A stretch of DNA of 64,000 nt from a bacterium (GCA_030605565.1 JAUWIB010000112.1:1-64000); one strand, 5' to 3'; positions 19,475 to 29,545 are shown, numbered from the stretch's first letter. Program-made: numbers and translations. Notes: generated from the sequence alone by a model not told the origin.

Positions 19475-20560
19475 ATGTATCGAAGCAAAGTTGCCGTACT
19501 TAGAACCGACGCCACCCGCGTGGTGGAGGATTACCGGAAACTGCTGGAACTGGTCGACTATCAATCGGTGATCGACAAGAACCAGGAAACGTTGATCAAG
19601 CTCAATCTGTCCTGGACCAAGTACTTCCCGGCTTGCTCATCACAGCCGTGGCAGGTGGAGGGGCTTGTTAAGACGCTGGTCGAGGACGGCTACGCTCCCG
19701 ACAAGCTCTTGTCGGTGGAGAACAAGACAGTCGTCACCAACCCGATCCAGGGGGCTAAGAACAATCTTTGGATGCCGGTGCTGGACAAGTATGGTTTGTC
19801 GTTCACGCCGCTGACCGAGGTTGAGTGGATTGTTTATCAGTTCAAGGAGAAACTGCTGAAGCTGAACGATATCTTTCCGGAGGGGATTCAGATCCCGAAG
19901 ATGTACGTCGGCAAGCAGATCATTCACCTGCCGACGGTCAAGACACATGGTCACTCCACCACTACCGGCGCCATCAAAAACTCTTTCGGCGGGCTGCTCC
20001 GAGAGGTGCGACATTACGCCCATAAGTACATGCACGAAGTGTTGGTCGATCTGATGCTGATGCAGAAGGAATTGCACCCGAATATTCTATCCGTTATGGA
20101 CGGCACGGTGTGCGGTGACGGCGCCGGGCCGCGCACGATGACACCGCACGGCAAGAATCTTATCCTGGCTTCATCCGATTCAGTGGCTATCGACTCGATA
20201 GCGGCGAAGTTGATGGGGTTCGATCCGATGAGCATCCCGTATCTGAGAATGTGTCACGAGCGCGGGTTGGGTGTGGCGGAGTTTGACGAGATCGAGATTC
20301 TGGGTGAAGATATCGCCGAGATCAATTTCGGCTTCCACACCAAGAAGTCGTTGGTCATCTGGGGAGATCAACTTTTGCGCAAGGGGGCGTTGCGCTTTCT
20401 GGAACAGATCGCATTGCATTCACCGCTGGTCGTTTGGGCGCCGATGGCGTCGAACATATATCACGACTGGTTGTGGTACCCGACCGTGGGCAAATCGATC
20501 ATCCGCAAGTTTGCCAAGACCGAATGGGGCAAATTGTTCGAGAAATACAAGCGGGGGTGA
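19475..20560 (+). CDS. DUF362 domain-containing protein
   Basis: YRSKVAVLRTDATRVVEDYRKLLEL...KLNLSWTKYFPACSSQPWQVEGLV; start moved to 19475 because the upstream ORF start overlaps a promoter. Confidence 0.8.
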   Translation: MYRSKVAVLRTDATRVVEDYRKLLELVDYQSVIDKNQETLIKLNLSWTKYFPACSSQPWQVEGLVKTLVEDGYAPDKLLSVENKTVVTNPIQGAKNNLWMPVLDKYGLSFTPLTEVEWIVYQFKEKLLKLNDIFPEGIQIPKMYVGKQIIHLPTVKTHGHSTTTGAIKNSFGGLLREVRHYAHKYMHEVLVDLMLMQKELHPNILSVMDGTVCGDGAGPRTMTPHGKNLILASSDSVAIDSIAAKLMGFDPMSIPYLRMCHERGLGVAEFDEIEILGEDIAEINFGFHTKKSLVIWGDQLLRKGALRFLEQIALHSPLVVWAPMASNIYHDWLWYPTVGKSIIRKFAKTEWGKLFEKYKRG

Positions 20561-20811
20561 CACGGTCAAGCCGTGTTCTTGTGGCTACGCCACGCGGCTC
20601 CGAAACGCGCGTAGCGCGAAAGGCAGGCTTGCCTGTTCGAGAAGTATAAGCGGGGCGGATGACTGACATACCCACCTGTCGCTTCGCTTGTGGTCGGCGT
20701 ACGTCCCCGTGCGCCGACATGGCTGGAAGTCGCGGTAGACGAGGACGTCCACCGCGCACGGAATCTGTTACCTATCTGCCCGGTTCATACCGCATGGGTG
20801 CCCCACAGCTT

Positions 20812-20974
20812 GGAGGCTGTCTCATAACTCGGTTGTGAATGCATCGTCCCCACCACTGTTTATATGCTCAGATTCTAACACCGCGTAGGGTGGGGGCTTG
20901 TCTCCCACCTCAATTCCGGCGGACACAAGGCCCGCCGCTACGCGACAGAAAAAGCGACTTTTGAGACAGCTTCC
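20812..20974 (+). mobile_element. Element B copy 2 (MITE-like, 163 bp) inserted in a P1 palindrome loop
   Basis: GGAGGCTGTCTCATAACTCG...GCGACTTTTGAGACAGCTTCC; flanks GGGTGCCCCACAGCTT and TTGCTGTGGG. Confidence 0.85.
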
Positions 20975-21037
20975 TTGCTGTGGGTTCTTTGCATCCCACC
21001 ATGAATGGTGGGCCACCCGACGGTGCCGACATCTTGC

Positions 21038-21064
21038 GTCAGGACCGCAGGGGTCCTGACCTAC
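21038..21064. repeat. P3 palindrome
   Basis: GTCAGGACC GCAGG GGTCCTGAC CTAC. Confidence 0.75.
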
Positions 21065-21069
21065 AAGAG

Positions 21070-21828
21070 CTACTGCATCCGCAACAATTCAATCTGGGCC
21101 AGCGCCGCCGCTACCGCCGTCTCGACACGAAGCACCCAACGCCCGAGCTTGAACCTCTGAAATCCAGTACGCTCCATTAGTTCAATTTCAAACGGCACCC
21201 ATCCTCCCTCCGGGCCGATCGCGATAAGCACTGAGGGGGATGAGTCTCCATTGCGTGGGTAGACACCGGCCAGCGATACTTCACATTCGGGATCAGGTAA
21301 CAACTGACACAATGAATCTGAATCATCGGAGTAGTCTTGACGCAGGTTGTCCTCAAAGAACCTGCGAAAGCGATCGTGAATGGATACCTCGGGCATCCGG
21401 GTCAGTTTCCCCTGGCTCAGACCCTTGATCAAGTGCCGCTCGTAGTTTCGTGGTTGCAGCAGGGGTGACTGGAAGTAGCTTTTTTCGACGCGGTTGGCGC
21501 GCACCAGGTACAACCTGCGCACACCCATCATGGCCGAAGTCGCCAGCACTTTCTTCAGCGTTTGCGGGCGTGGTAAGGCGCAGATGAGATCGATTTTTGG
21601 AACCGGTTCGGGTACCGACTCAAGCTGCTCGGTCCTGATAGTGACGGCATCACTCGACACCCCCTCCACCACAGCAGTTCCCTGCGGGCCGTTGAGCAGG
21701 CCGACCTCGAGATGGTCACCGGGGACAAGCTTCAGCACGTTTCGGATGTGCTCGGCGCGGTGATCTGTCAGTTGGTAGCGATTATCGCCTGACGCGTCAT
21801 TGTCGGTCAGGATAATCAGATTCATCAA
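21070..21828 (-). CDS. rsmE: 16S rRNA (uracil(1498)-N(3))-methyltransferase RsmE
   Basis: DHRAEHIRNVLKLVPGDHLEVG...IALPRPQTLKKVLATSAMMGV; IGPEGGW...FQRFKLGRWVLRVETAVAAAL. Confidence 0.93.
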   Translation of the reverse strand: MMNLIILTDNDASGDNRYQLTDHRAEHIRNVLKLVPGDHLEVGLLNGPQGTAVVEGVSSDAVTIRTEQLESVPEPVPKIDLICALPRPQTLKKVLATSAMMGVRRLYLVRANRVEKSYFQSPLLQPRNYERHLIKGLSQGKLTRMPEVSIHDRFRRFFEDNLRQDYSDDSDSLCQLLPDPECEVSLAGVYPRNGDSSPSVLIAIGPEGGWVPFEIELMERTGFQRFKLGRWVLRVETAVAAALAQIELLRMQ

Positions 21829-21843
21829 GCACTACTTCCGGTC

Positions 21844-21863
21844 GGCAGATGTGGACATCTGCC
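21844..21863. repeat. P2 palindrome (loop TCCA on the minus strand)
   Basis: GGCAGATGTGGACATCTGCC. Confidence 0.8.
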
Positions 21864-21898
21864 GGGCACTGAAATCAGTTCACGCATATCGACCACGG

Positions 21899-22981
21899 CT
21901 ATTCCTGAACCGATGCCGCCTCAGCCGGCTGCTCTGAATGCAATCGGTCCTCAACCACTTTGATAAGGGTAACGAAGACGGCCGCAATGAGTGGTCCCAT
22001 GACCAGACCCAGCAGGCCAAACAGCGCGATGCCACCTAAGATGCTGAAGAAAAGCATCAGCGGGTGCATCTCGGTACGCCCGGAGATGAGCCAGGGGCGT
22101 ACGACGTTATCGGTCTGACTGATGACAAGACTGCCGATGGCGATCACGATGATTCCCTTGGCGTAAGAACCGCCGATCATCAGAATGATCCCGGCCGGCA
22201 CGTAGACGATAAAAGCGCCGACGAACGGAATGATAGCCAGGAAGGCCATGATGGCGCCCCAGAAAATGGGGGATGAAATGCCCACGGCGGCAAACATGAT
22301 TCCGCCCAGCACACCCTGCAACAACGCTACCACCACGCCACCGTACATCGTGGCCTGAATGACGTCGCGAAGCTGGCGGAGGGTGCTATCTACGCGCTCC
22401 GGTCGAAGCGGCATCAGACGTTTGATTTTGTCGACGACCCGTTCGCCATCCTTGAAGAAATAGTACAGAGTGAATATCATCAGCACGAAATAGAACACCG
22501 CCTTGGTGCCATTCGCCACCAGCCAACTGGTCTGGTTGAGAAGCAGGGTGCTGACGCTTTCGATGGCTTCACGAGCGATGGCGTCGAGATCGGCTTTCGA
22601 CAGATCGACATAACCTGAAAGCTTGTCCCGGGCGGTGTTCAGCCAGGGCAAATCGAACGACAGCAGCTTGTCCAGTTGGCCGCTTTGGTAGAGTTCATCG
22701 ACTTTAGCTACCGCGCCGGCGGCTTCGCCGACTAAAGCCACGAACAGATAAGTAATGGGGCCGATGATCAGAAGAACAATCAGAAAGCACAGCAGAACCG
22801 ATGTCAACCCCCGCGATTTCAGTTTAGTCAGGAGTTTCTCATAGACAGGAAAGAACAGAATAGCAAACACCGCCGCCCAGGCGATCGGCACGAAAAACGG
22901 AATCATAATCTCGTAGAACAGATAAAAGAATATGGCCGCAACCAGGAAAAAGATTGAGATTGATAGGTACTCTCGCTTCAT
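21899..22981 (-). CDS. AI-2E family transporter (PerM-like)
   Basis: FYLFYEIMIPFFVPIAWAAVFAILFFPVYEKL...GPLIAAVFVTLIKV; multi-TM. Confidence 0.88.
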   Translation of the reverse strand: MKREYLSISIFFLVAAIFFYLFYEIMIPFFVPIAWAAVFAILFFPVYEKLLTKLKSRGLTSVLLCFLIVLLIIGPITYLFVALVGEAAGAVAKVDELYQSGQLDKLLSFDLPWLNTARDKLSGYVDLSKADLDAIAREAIESVSTLLLNQTSWLVANGTKAVFYFVLMIFTLYYFFKDGERVVDKIKRLMPLRPERVDSTLRQLRDVIQATMYGGVVVALLQGVLGGIMFAAVGISSPIFWGAIMAFLAIIPFVGAFIVYVPAGIILMIGGSYAKGIIVIAIGSLVISQTDNVVRPWLISGRTEMHPLMLFFSILGGIALFGLLGLVMGPLIAAVFVTLIKVVEDRLHSEQPAEAASVQE

Positions 22982-23183
22982 GTCAACCGCCTTTGGATCA
23001 CTCCGACGCCAAACTACTCCACGACAAACCGAACTGCAACAATAAAACAACGCAAAGGATCACCGTGCTGGCTTTCGCCGGAATGACAGACAAGCCTGAT
23101 TCTCTCGCTTCACGCACCGTGATTCGATTTTCGTTTGTCGTTCTAGCAGAACACATAGACAGTGGTAGGTGGCCCACCGTTTA

Positions 23184-23355
23184 GAGGCTGTCTCAAAAGT
23201 CCCCTACATCGTCATTGCGAGCGATCCGCCACGGGCGGGGAGCGTGGCAATCTCATACTACGTGTCGCCCAACGAATTGAGATTGCCGCGTCGCTACGAC
23301 ACAAGTGTCTCCACTTCTCGCAATGACGGCTCTCGGAGTTTGTCAACAAGCCGGG
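23184..23355. repeat. Chimeric element: element B left end joined to an element A right half
   Basis: GAGGCTGTCTCAAAAGTC (23184-23201), CGTCATTGCGAG...CTTCTCGCAATGACGG (23210-23328), then GTTTGTCAACAAGCC. Confidence 0.65.
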
Positions 23356-23391
23356 ACGTCCGGGGCACACTTGTCGCAATGAAATCCAAGC

Positions 23392-23411
23392 GGCAGATGT
23401 GGACATCTGCC
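23392..23411. repeat. P2 palindrome
   Basis: GGCAGATGTGGACATCTGCC. Confidence 0.8.
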
Positions 23412-23437
23412 GCCCACAGGAGATGACCGCCTCAGTG

Positions 23438-23463
23438 GTCGGCGTATGTCCCCGTACGCCGAC
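23438..23463. repeat. P2 palindrome (loop TCCC)
   Basis: GTCGGCGTATG TCCC CGTACGCCGAC. Confidence 0.7.
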
Positions 23464-23714
23464 GTGCCCGACCAACCATCTGAGCGCGGTGCACGAGGAC
23501 GTACACTGCGCACGTAATGACTTTTCCGGGGAAAGTCCTCCCACTTTACACTTGACTTTTCGGGTCTATGGCGTTGATTGAATAGTAACCTTGGTGCAGG
23601 GTCTAATTACGGCTTGCCGTTGACGCCTTGACTGGCCGGGTTGCAGTTCGTTACTGCATATTAGTACTTCACATAACCTCCCGGTTTCAATACTCGAAAC
23701 TCCGGTAGGGACCA

Positions 23715-24473
23715 ATGGCAGGCCGACAGACAATGGAGGATGAACTGGACATGGGGTGGGACTTCGCCCGTGGTCTTCTTTTCCGAACCACCTTGGTAGT
23801 GGTAGCACCCTTACTTCTGTGCAGTCCCACGCTTTCATCCGATGCCGACCAGGAGTCGTCCGACTCGCTGGTTACAAGAATCGACCGGGACCAATACGCC
23901 ATTGGCGGCCTGCGCCTGAATAAACGTACGCAAGAGATCACTATACCCGGATGGGTCAACATGGACCAGGGTCAGATCGAATACTTCGCCACCACCCGAT
24001 CGGGGAAAACCCACGAAGCAGTCTTGGTGTTGGATTGTCGGCCTCTGCACCTGCAAACAGCGCTGCTGCTTTTGGGCCTGGAGAGCGGCGAAACGAACAT
24101 GCAGTATCAGGGTGATACCACCGCGCCACAGGGTGATTCGCTGACCATCACGGTGAGTTGGCAGGACGAGAACGGCCGTGAGGTTGCTCATCCCGCGCAC
24201 GAGTTGATGTACGATCTGCAACGAAAAGATGCCATGGAGACCACGCCGTGGGTGTTCACCGGATCGATGGTGATCGACGGGCGGTTCATGGCCGACCTTG
24301 ATGGTTCGATCATCGCTACCTACAGCGATCCCGTGGCGGTGGTGAACAATCCGTTGTCGGGGCGGGTCGATGACACCGTGTATGAAGCCAACGCTGAAAT
24401 CCTGCCGAAACCGGGTACACCGGTATTGGTGACTATCAGCGAGTGGCGGCAGTCTGAAGAATTCAGGGAGTAA
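23715..24473 (+). CDS. Secreted YdjY domain-containing protein
   Basis: ITIPGWVNMDQGQIEYFATTRSGKTHEAVLVLDCRPLHLQTALLLLGLE. Confidence 0.8.
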   Translation: MAGRQTMEDELDMGWDFARGLLFRTTLVVVAPLLLCSPTLSSDADQESSDSLVTRIDRDQYAIGGLRLNKRTQEITIPGWVNMDQGQIEYFATTRSGKTHEAVLVLDCRPLHLQTALLLLGLESGETNMQYQGDTTAPQGDSLTITVSWQDENGREVAHPAHELMYDLQRKDAMETTPWVFTGSMVIDGRFMADLDGSIIATYSDPVAVVNNPLSGRVDDTVYEANAEILPKPGTPVLVTISEWRQSEEFRE

Positions 24474-24474
24474 T

Positions 24475-25626
24475 GTGAAAGTATCACTGAAATCCATCGG
24501 TCTGATCGCAATCCTGATTGTGAGTATGACATCGTTCAGCGTGGCGGCGCAGAAGGACTCTTTCGATCTGTCGCTGAGACACGAGGCTGAGGCCGGCATC
24601 GGGCGTGCTCTGGCCTATCTGGCGGCGGCGCAGGGCGAGAATGGATCGTTTAATGATTATCCCGGCATCACCGGACTGGCCCTGACGGCGTTTGCGCGGG
24701 CGCCGGAGAAACTCAGAAGCAAGTACGATGACGGTATCCTGGCCGGGTACAAGTACCTGCTGTCCAACGTCCGTCCGGACGGCGGTATCTACCCCGAATT
24801 CGAGCCGCAACTGAAAGCGTACAACACATCGATCTGTCTGATGGCCCTGGTAGCCGCCCACGCGCCCAACTTTGAGGAACCGATAATCAACGCCCGACGA
24901 TATATCATGTCGCTGCAAGCCGACGAGGACGACGGCTTGACACCCGACAGTTCCACTTACGGTGGCATCGGTTACAACAAAGACGAACGCTCCGACATCT
25001 CCAACATGCAGTATGCCCTCGAGGCGGTGCGCGTATCCGAGAGCTACGCACCGACGGGTGAGGCAACTGCGGTACGTATAGGTGAAAAGCAAACGGACGC
25101 CGTCAACGAAGACCTTTTCTGGGAAAGAGCGATTGTGTTCCTACAGCGCTGTCAGAATCACAAGAAGTACAACGACTATAAGTGGTCTAGTGATGACGGC
25201 GGGTTTGTTTATTATCCCGGTGTCTCCAAGGCCGGTGGGGCCACATCGTACGGTGGCATGACCTATGCGGGAATGAAGAGTTTCATTCACGCCGGACTGG
25301 ACCCCGGCGACGAACGAGTGCAGGCGGCTTACCGGTGGATACGGAGCAATTACACCGTCGAGACCAACCCGGAACTTGGCGAGCAGGGGTTGTTTTACTA
25401 TTACAATGTGATGGCCAAGGCGTTGGCCGTGCTCGGTGATCCGACCCTGGTCGACAGTTCGGGTGTCGAGCACGACTGGCGCGGCGACCTGGCCGACAAA
25501 TTGATTTCGATCCAGGCGGCCGACGGCTCCTGGGTGAACGAAAACGGCCGCTGGTGGGAAAACAACCCGGTCCTGGTGACCGCCTACTGTGTGCTGACGT
25601 TGGAGGAGCTTCTTAAGCAGGAGTAG
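24475..25626 (+). CDS. Secreted prenyltransferase/squalene-oxidase-repeat (alpha/alpha toroid) protein
   Basis: ALAYLAAAQGENGSFNDYPGITGLALTAF...QAADGSWVNENGRWWENNPVLVTAYCVLTLEELL; GTG start 1 nt after the YdjY stop. Confidence 0.85.
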   Translation: MKVSLKSIGLIAILIVSMTSFSVAAQKDSFDLSLRHEAEAGIGRALAYLAAAQGENGSFNDYPGITGLALTAFARAPEKLRSKYDDGILAGYKYLLSNVRPDGGIYPEFEPQLKAYNTSICLMALVAAHAPNFEEPIINARRYIMSLQADEDDGLTPDSSTYGGIGYNKDERSDISNMQYALEAVRVSESYAPTGEATAVRIGEKQTDAVNEDLFWERAIVFLQRCQNHKKYNDYKWSSDDGGFVYYPGVSKAGGATSYGGMTYAGMKSFIHAGLDPGDERVQAAYRWIRSNYTVETNPELGEQGLFYYYNVMAKALAVLGDPTLVDSSGVEHDWRGDLADKLISIQAADGSWVNENGRWWENNPVLVTAYCVLTLEELLKQE

Positions 25627-25726
25627 CCTTAAATAGACAAAACAATTGTCGCCGCGGAGAATTCTGAGGACGATTGACATCGGCGACGTGACGAGACTGT
25701 ATGTTAACTGTAATCTGGAGGAAGCG

Positions 25727-28700
25727 ATGAAAACGCGATTGCTAAGCTTGGTTCTTGCACTCGCTGTGTTGTGCCTGGTGACGGCGGACGTCACGGCGCA
25801 ACCGAGTGTGAATGTCATGCCGGACGGTATCCGCAATCTACCAGCCGGTATCAACACCGCCTACGCCTGGCCCAACCCTGACACGGCCCTTGTTATCTGG
25901 GGCAATGTGACAGGCGGAACGGCGCCCTACACCTATGAATGGGACTTCGGTGACGGCTCGCCCGTAGCCGGCGGCTCGGTTACCGACGCACGCTATATCG
26001 CGGTGACCCACAGTTACGCCACTATGGGCCCCAAATACGCGACCTTGACGGTGACCGACAATGACGGGCTGGTTGATGTCGACGTGGTGCGTATCGACGT
26101 CGTCCCGCGTGACTGGGACTCGCGCGTGAATCTGGCTATCGAAAAAGGTCTGCGCTGGCTCTATTTGCATAACTACGGATATATCGCCTGGCAGGGCTGG
26201 GGCGCTGAGGGACAGTACAAAGTCGGCGCCTTCGGTATGGAAGTGATGGCTTTCGCCAATCGTGGGCACAGACCGTTCAACGACCCTGGTGACGAAGACA
26301 TCTACTCCGACTACGTCAAGCAAGGGCTGGACATCATCACTTCGTACGCGTACACCCAGAGCATCTCAGTACAGCCCTACGGTAATCCCGACTCCGATGG
26401 GGACGGCATAGGTATCTCGTTCTCCAACGGCACCCGGCCTTGTTATGAGGTCGGTATTGCCATCATGGCTATTGTCGCCTGTAATGCGCCGGATAGCACG
26501 GCCGCCACCGGACCGGCGGAAGTTATCGGCGAAACGTACAATGACATCGTCGTGGATGCCATCGACTGGCTGGCCTGGGCGCAGAACGATTATGGCGGCC
26601 GCGGAGGCTGGCGGTATTATGCTAACTATGGTAACAGCGACAACTCGGTGACACAGTGGCCGGCCATCGGTATGGAAGCTGCCGAATTCGACTGGTTGCT
26701 GGCGCCGCAGGCATTCGTCAAAAGCGAGTTGCTGGTCTGGACCCTTTACAGTCAAAACGCCAACGGCGGTTTTGGATACGGCAGCTCCAGCAATCCCAAC
26801 GTCGGGCGCACCGGCGCCGGTCTCTGTGAACTCTCCTTCTGCGACGTGCCGTACACCGACGCTCGCATTCAGAACGCCCTGAACTATCTCAATAACAACT
26901 GGTACCAGAGCAACAGTGTCACTAACGGAAACTTCGGCAATCTCTATGCCATGTACGGTGTGGCCAAAGGCTGCCGCATCGCCGTCGACGGGGCCGGAGA
27001 CCCGCATGAGATCCAAACCATAGGCGCCCATAGCTGGCAGCAGGAATACAACGAATGGCTGGTCGAACACCAGCACCCTGACGGCTACTGGAACGGCAGC
27101 AACTACGGCAGCAATGTCATCGATACCGACTGGGGCATCCTGATATTGATTCCGGCTATCACCTGTGATCCGGTGGCGGTGATTGCAGCGCCAGCCTCGG
27201 TACCGGCCAACACGCCGTTCACGCTGGACGGCAGCGGATCGTACTACACGTGTGGCGGCGCCGCTATCGTCGAGTGGCTGTGGGACTATGACAACAGCGG
27301 CGGCCTCGATTGGGGCAATCCCGACAGCGAGGGCGAGATAATCACCCATCCCGGCTACACGCTCGATCCCGGCGTGCTGGCCGACACTATCGTTATCACC
27401 CTGCGCGTGAAAGACAACACCGACGAGCAGGACACCGACATTGCCGAGCACATAATCATCGTCGACACCACCAACCATCCGCCGGTGGCCGACTGCGGCG
27501 GCCCCTACGCCGCCCGGGTCGGCGAGACCATACTGTTCGACGGAACCGGTTCATACGATCCGGATCCCGGAGACTCTATCAACAGCTACAGTTGGGACCT
27601 CGACGGTGACGGTCAGTTCGATGATTGTTTTGACTCGACCTGCACCGCGGTGTGGAATGAAGTATACTCCGGCTACGTAGGCCTCATCGTGACCGACAAC
27701 TTCGGCGCCGCCTCCGATGATACCTGCCATGTCACTGTCTGGACCTCGGAGATGGATGTCTACATTGCCGACGCCGACGTCACTGTCTCCAATCCGAACG
27801 CCCTTCCCGGCGACATGATCACGATCAACGCCACCGTTCACTGCGCTGCCGATTCCGATCCGGTTTCAGACGTGGTTGTGAGGTTCTACGATGGTAACCC
27901 GGCGGTTTCGGTGAACCAGATCGGAGTTGACCAGGTGATACCAGGCATGTCGGCCGGTGACGCCGTGACGGTCGATGTTCAGTACCTTGTCGGCGACACG
28001 CTGCCGCGCCATCTGTTTGTGCGGGTGGATCCGGATCAGGAGATCGAGGAGTATGACGAAAGCAACAACGAGGCCTCCTACACCCTCATGTCGACTCAGG
28101 AGTGCACGGCCTCTATGATCATCGATCCGTTCGTGCAGTACGTCTTTTATGCTAACGCCATCATCCCGATGTCCGCCACGATCTACCTCGGCGAGTTCAC
28201 ACCCGGGTTCGGCGCCTACGACGTCAATCCGGCGTCCGTGCTGGTCAACGGGTCCATCGCGCCCACCTCGTGGGAGATCATCACCGATCCCGAGATGTTC
28301 GACGGAACCATCTTCAGGTTCGAGTTCCCCATCAGGGACTTCATCTTAGGTTACGGATGGATTTGGGACAGCACCTTGCAGGATTACACGGTGACGTGGC
28401 AGTTCGGCGGCAAAGCCTGTCCCCAGTGTGACGCCACCGATACGTTCGTCCTGTGGGGTCATCGTTCGGGCGATCTGAATCTCGACGGTTCGGTCGACAT
28501 CGCCGATCTGCTGTTCATGGTCGACTTCATGTTCCTTGACGGCGAAGCGCCGGAGATTGCGGAAGCGGCCGACGTCAACGGTGACTGCGCCATAGATATC
28601 GGCGACCTTACTTACTTCGTCGCCTACTTCTTCGGCGCTGGTGAGGCCCCGGTCGCGCCTTGTTCGCAGTCACCGCCTTCGACGGCCAAACTGTGTCATG

Positions 28701-29302
28701 ATATCGGAATCAACTCCCACTATGCCGACGGCGCCACCGTGATCACGATCAGCTCATCGGTCGACCTTCGAGGTATACAACTCGAACTCACAGGCGATGC
28801 GGATGGTATCCCCATCAGTCGAACCGCCGCTCAACTGGAACTGGTCTACGGCGGAACCGAGAACGGTATGAAAATCGGGCTGTGCGATCTTGATGGGGTG
28901 GAGATTCTTCGCGCCGGTGAGTATGAGTTGCTCCGCGTCGAAGGGGCGTACGAGGTATCCGGTGCGCTGATGTCCGATCTGGAGCATCGCACGGTTACAC
29001 CGGTAATTAACGGCAGCGCCAAAGAAGCGCCCTTGCCGGGTGATTTCGCCCTGTATCAGAACCATCCGAACCCGTTTAACCCGCTCACCGAAATCGGCTT
29101 CTACCTGCCGACAGCGAGTCGGGCGCGCTTGGAGATATACAACATCATGGGCCAGAAGGTAGCGACCCTGGTCGATAGTGAGTTGTCGATGGGTGAACAC
29201 AGTTTCAGCTTCGACGGCGGCAGCGTGGCCAGTGGTGTGTACTTCTATCGCCTGGAAACCGCCACCGGCTCACAAACCAGGAAGATGGTGCTGATGAAGT
29301 AG
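25727..29302 (+). CDS. Secreted multidomain protein: PKD, toroid repeats, PKD, CARDB-like, dockerin-like, T9SS type A-like C-terminal sorting domain
   Basis: YEWDFGDGSPVAGG; AWAQNDYGGRGGWRY; SGDLNLDGSVDIADLLFMVDFMF; FALYQNHPNPFNPLTEIGFYLP...GVYFYRLETATGSQTRKMVLMK; start at MKTRLLSL with GGAGG upstream. Confidence 0.88.
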   Translation: MKTRLLSLVLALAVLCLVTADVTAQPSVNVMPDGIRNLPAGINTAYAWPNPDTALVIWGNVTGGTAPYTYEWDFGDGSPVAGGSVTDARYIAVTHSYATMGPKYATLTVTDNDGLVDVDVVRIDVVPRDWDSRVNLAIEKGLRWLYLHNYGYIAWQGWGAEGQYKVGAFGMEVMAFANRGHRPFNDPGDEDIYSDYVKQGLDIITSYAYTQSISVQPYGNPDSDGDGIGISFSNGTRPCYEVGIAIMAIVACNAPDSTAATGPAEVIGETYNDIVVDAIDWLAWAQNDYGGRGGWRYYANYGNSDNSVTQWPAIGMEAAEFDWLLAPQAFVKSELLVWTLYSQNANGGFGYGSSSNPNVGRTGAGLCELSFCDVPYTDARIQNALNYLNNNWYQSNSVTNGNFGNLYAMYGVAKGCRIAVDGAGDPHEIQTIGAHSWQQEYNEWLVEHQHPDGYWNGSNYGSNVIDTDWGILILIPAITCDPVAVIAAPASVPANTPFTLDGSGSYYTCGGAAIVEWLWDYDNSGGLDWGNPDSEGEIITHPGYTLDPGVLADTIVITLRVKDNTDEQDTDIAEHIIIVDTTNHPPVADCGGPYAARVGETILFDGTGSYDPDPGDSINSYSWDLDGDGQFDDCFDSTCTAVWNEVYSGYVGLIVTDNFGAASDDTCHVTVWTSEMDVYIADADVTVSNPNALPGDMITINATVHCAADSDPVSDVVVRFYDGNPAVSVNQIGVDQVIPGMSAGDAVTVDVQYLVGDTLPRHLFVRVDPDQEIEEYDESNNEASYTLMSTQECTASMIIDPFVQYVFYANAIIPMSATIYLGEFTPGFGAYDVNPASVLVNGSIAPTSWEIITDPEMFDGTIFRFEFPIRDFILGYGWIWDSTLQDYTVTWQFGGKACPQCDATDTFVLWGHRSGDLNLDGSVDIADLLFMVDFMFLDGEAPEIAEAADVNGDCAIDIGDLTYFVAYFFGAGEAPVAPCSQSPPSTAKLCHDIGINSHYADGATVITISSSVDLRGIQLELTGDADGIPISRTAAQLELVYGGTENGMKIGLCDLDGVEILRAGEYELLRVEGAYEVSGALMSDLEHRTVTPVINGSAKEAPLPGDFALYQNHPNPFNPLTEIGFYLPTASRARLEIYNIMGQKVATLVDSELSMGEHSFSFDGGSVASGVYFYRLETATGSQTRKMVLMK

Positions 29303-29327
29303 CGACGCATTCACGATTTGACAGGAC

Positions 29328-29358
29328 GGGACGATCCCTCGTGGGTCGTCCCTTTTTT
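29328..29358 (+). terminator. Rho-independent terminator
   Basis: GGGACGATCCCTCGTGGGTCGTCCC followed by TTTTTT. Confidence 0.9.
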
Positions 29359-29393
29359 ATAGTCGTGACTCAACGGTTGTCTTCCCCACACAA

Positions 29394-29545
29394 GGGCGTG
29401 TTGAAAAAGCAGGTATCTTCGTCATCGCGAGTCCGGCCACAAGTGGCCTTCATGGGCGGACGTGCCGATCTCGATTCGTTGCAGACATGGCGCAGGAGAT
29501 TACCGCACTCCCTGCGACACGAGTGTCTTCGGTCGCTTGCATAGC
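29394..29545. repeat. Degenerate element A copy 3
   Basis: GGGCGTGTTGAAAAAGC...TTCGTCATCGCGAG...GGAGATTACCGCACTCCCTGCGACACGAGTGTCTTCGGTCGCTTGCA; left flank CCCCACACAA. Confidence 0.5.

Noticed and set aside
20561-20660. tRNA-like GTTCGAG segment
   Set aside because: No acceptor stem, anticodon arm or CCA context; it is part of a short-palindrome tract.
26366-27478. 370-aa minus-strand ORF
   Set aside because: Antisense to the PKD/toroid protein; Val/Gly/Asp-rich translation is a codon-usage artefact.
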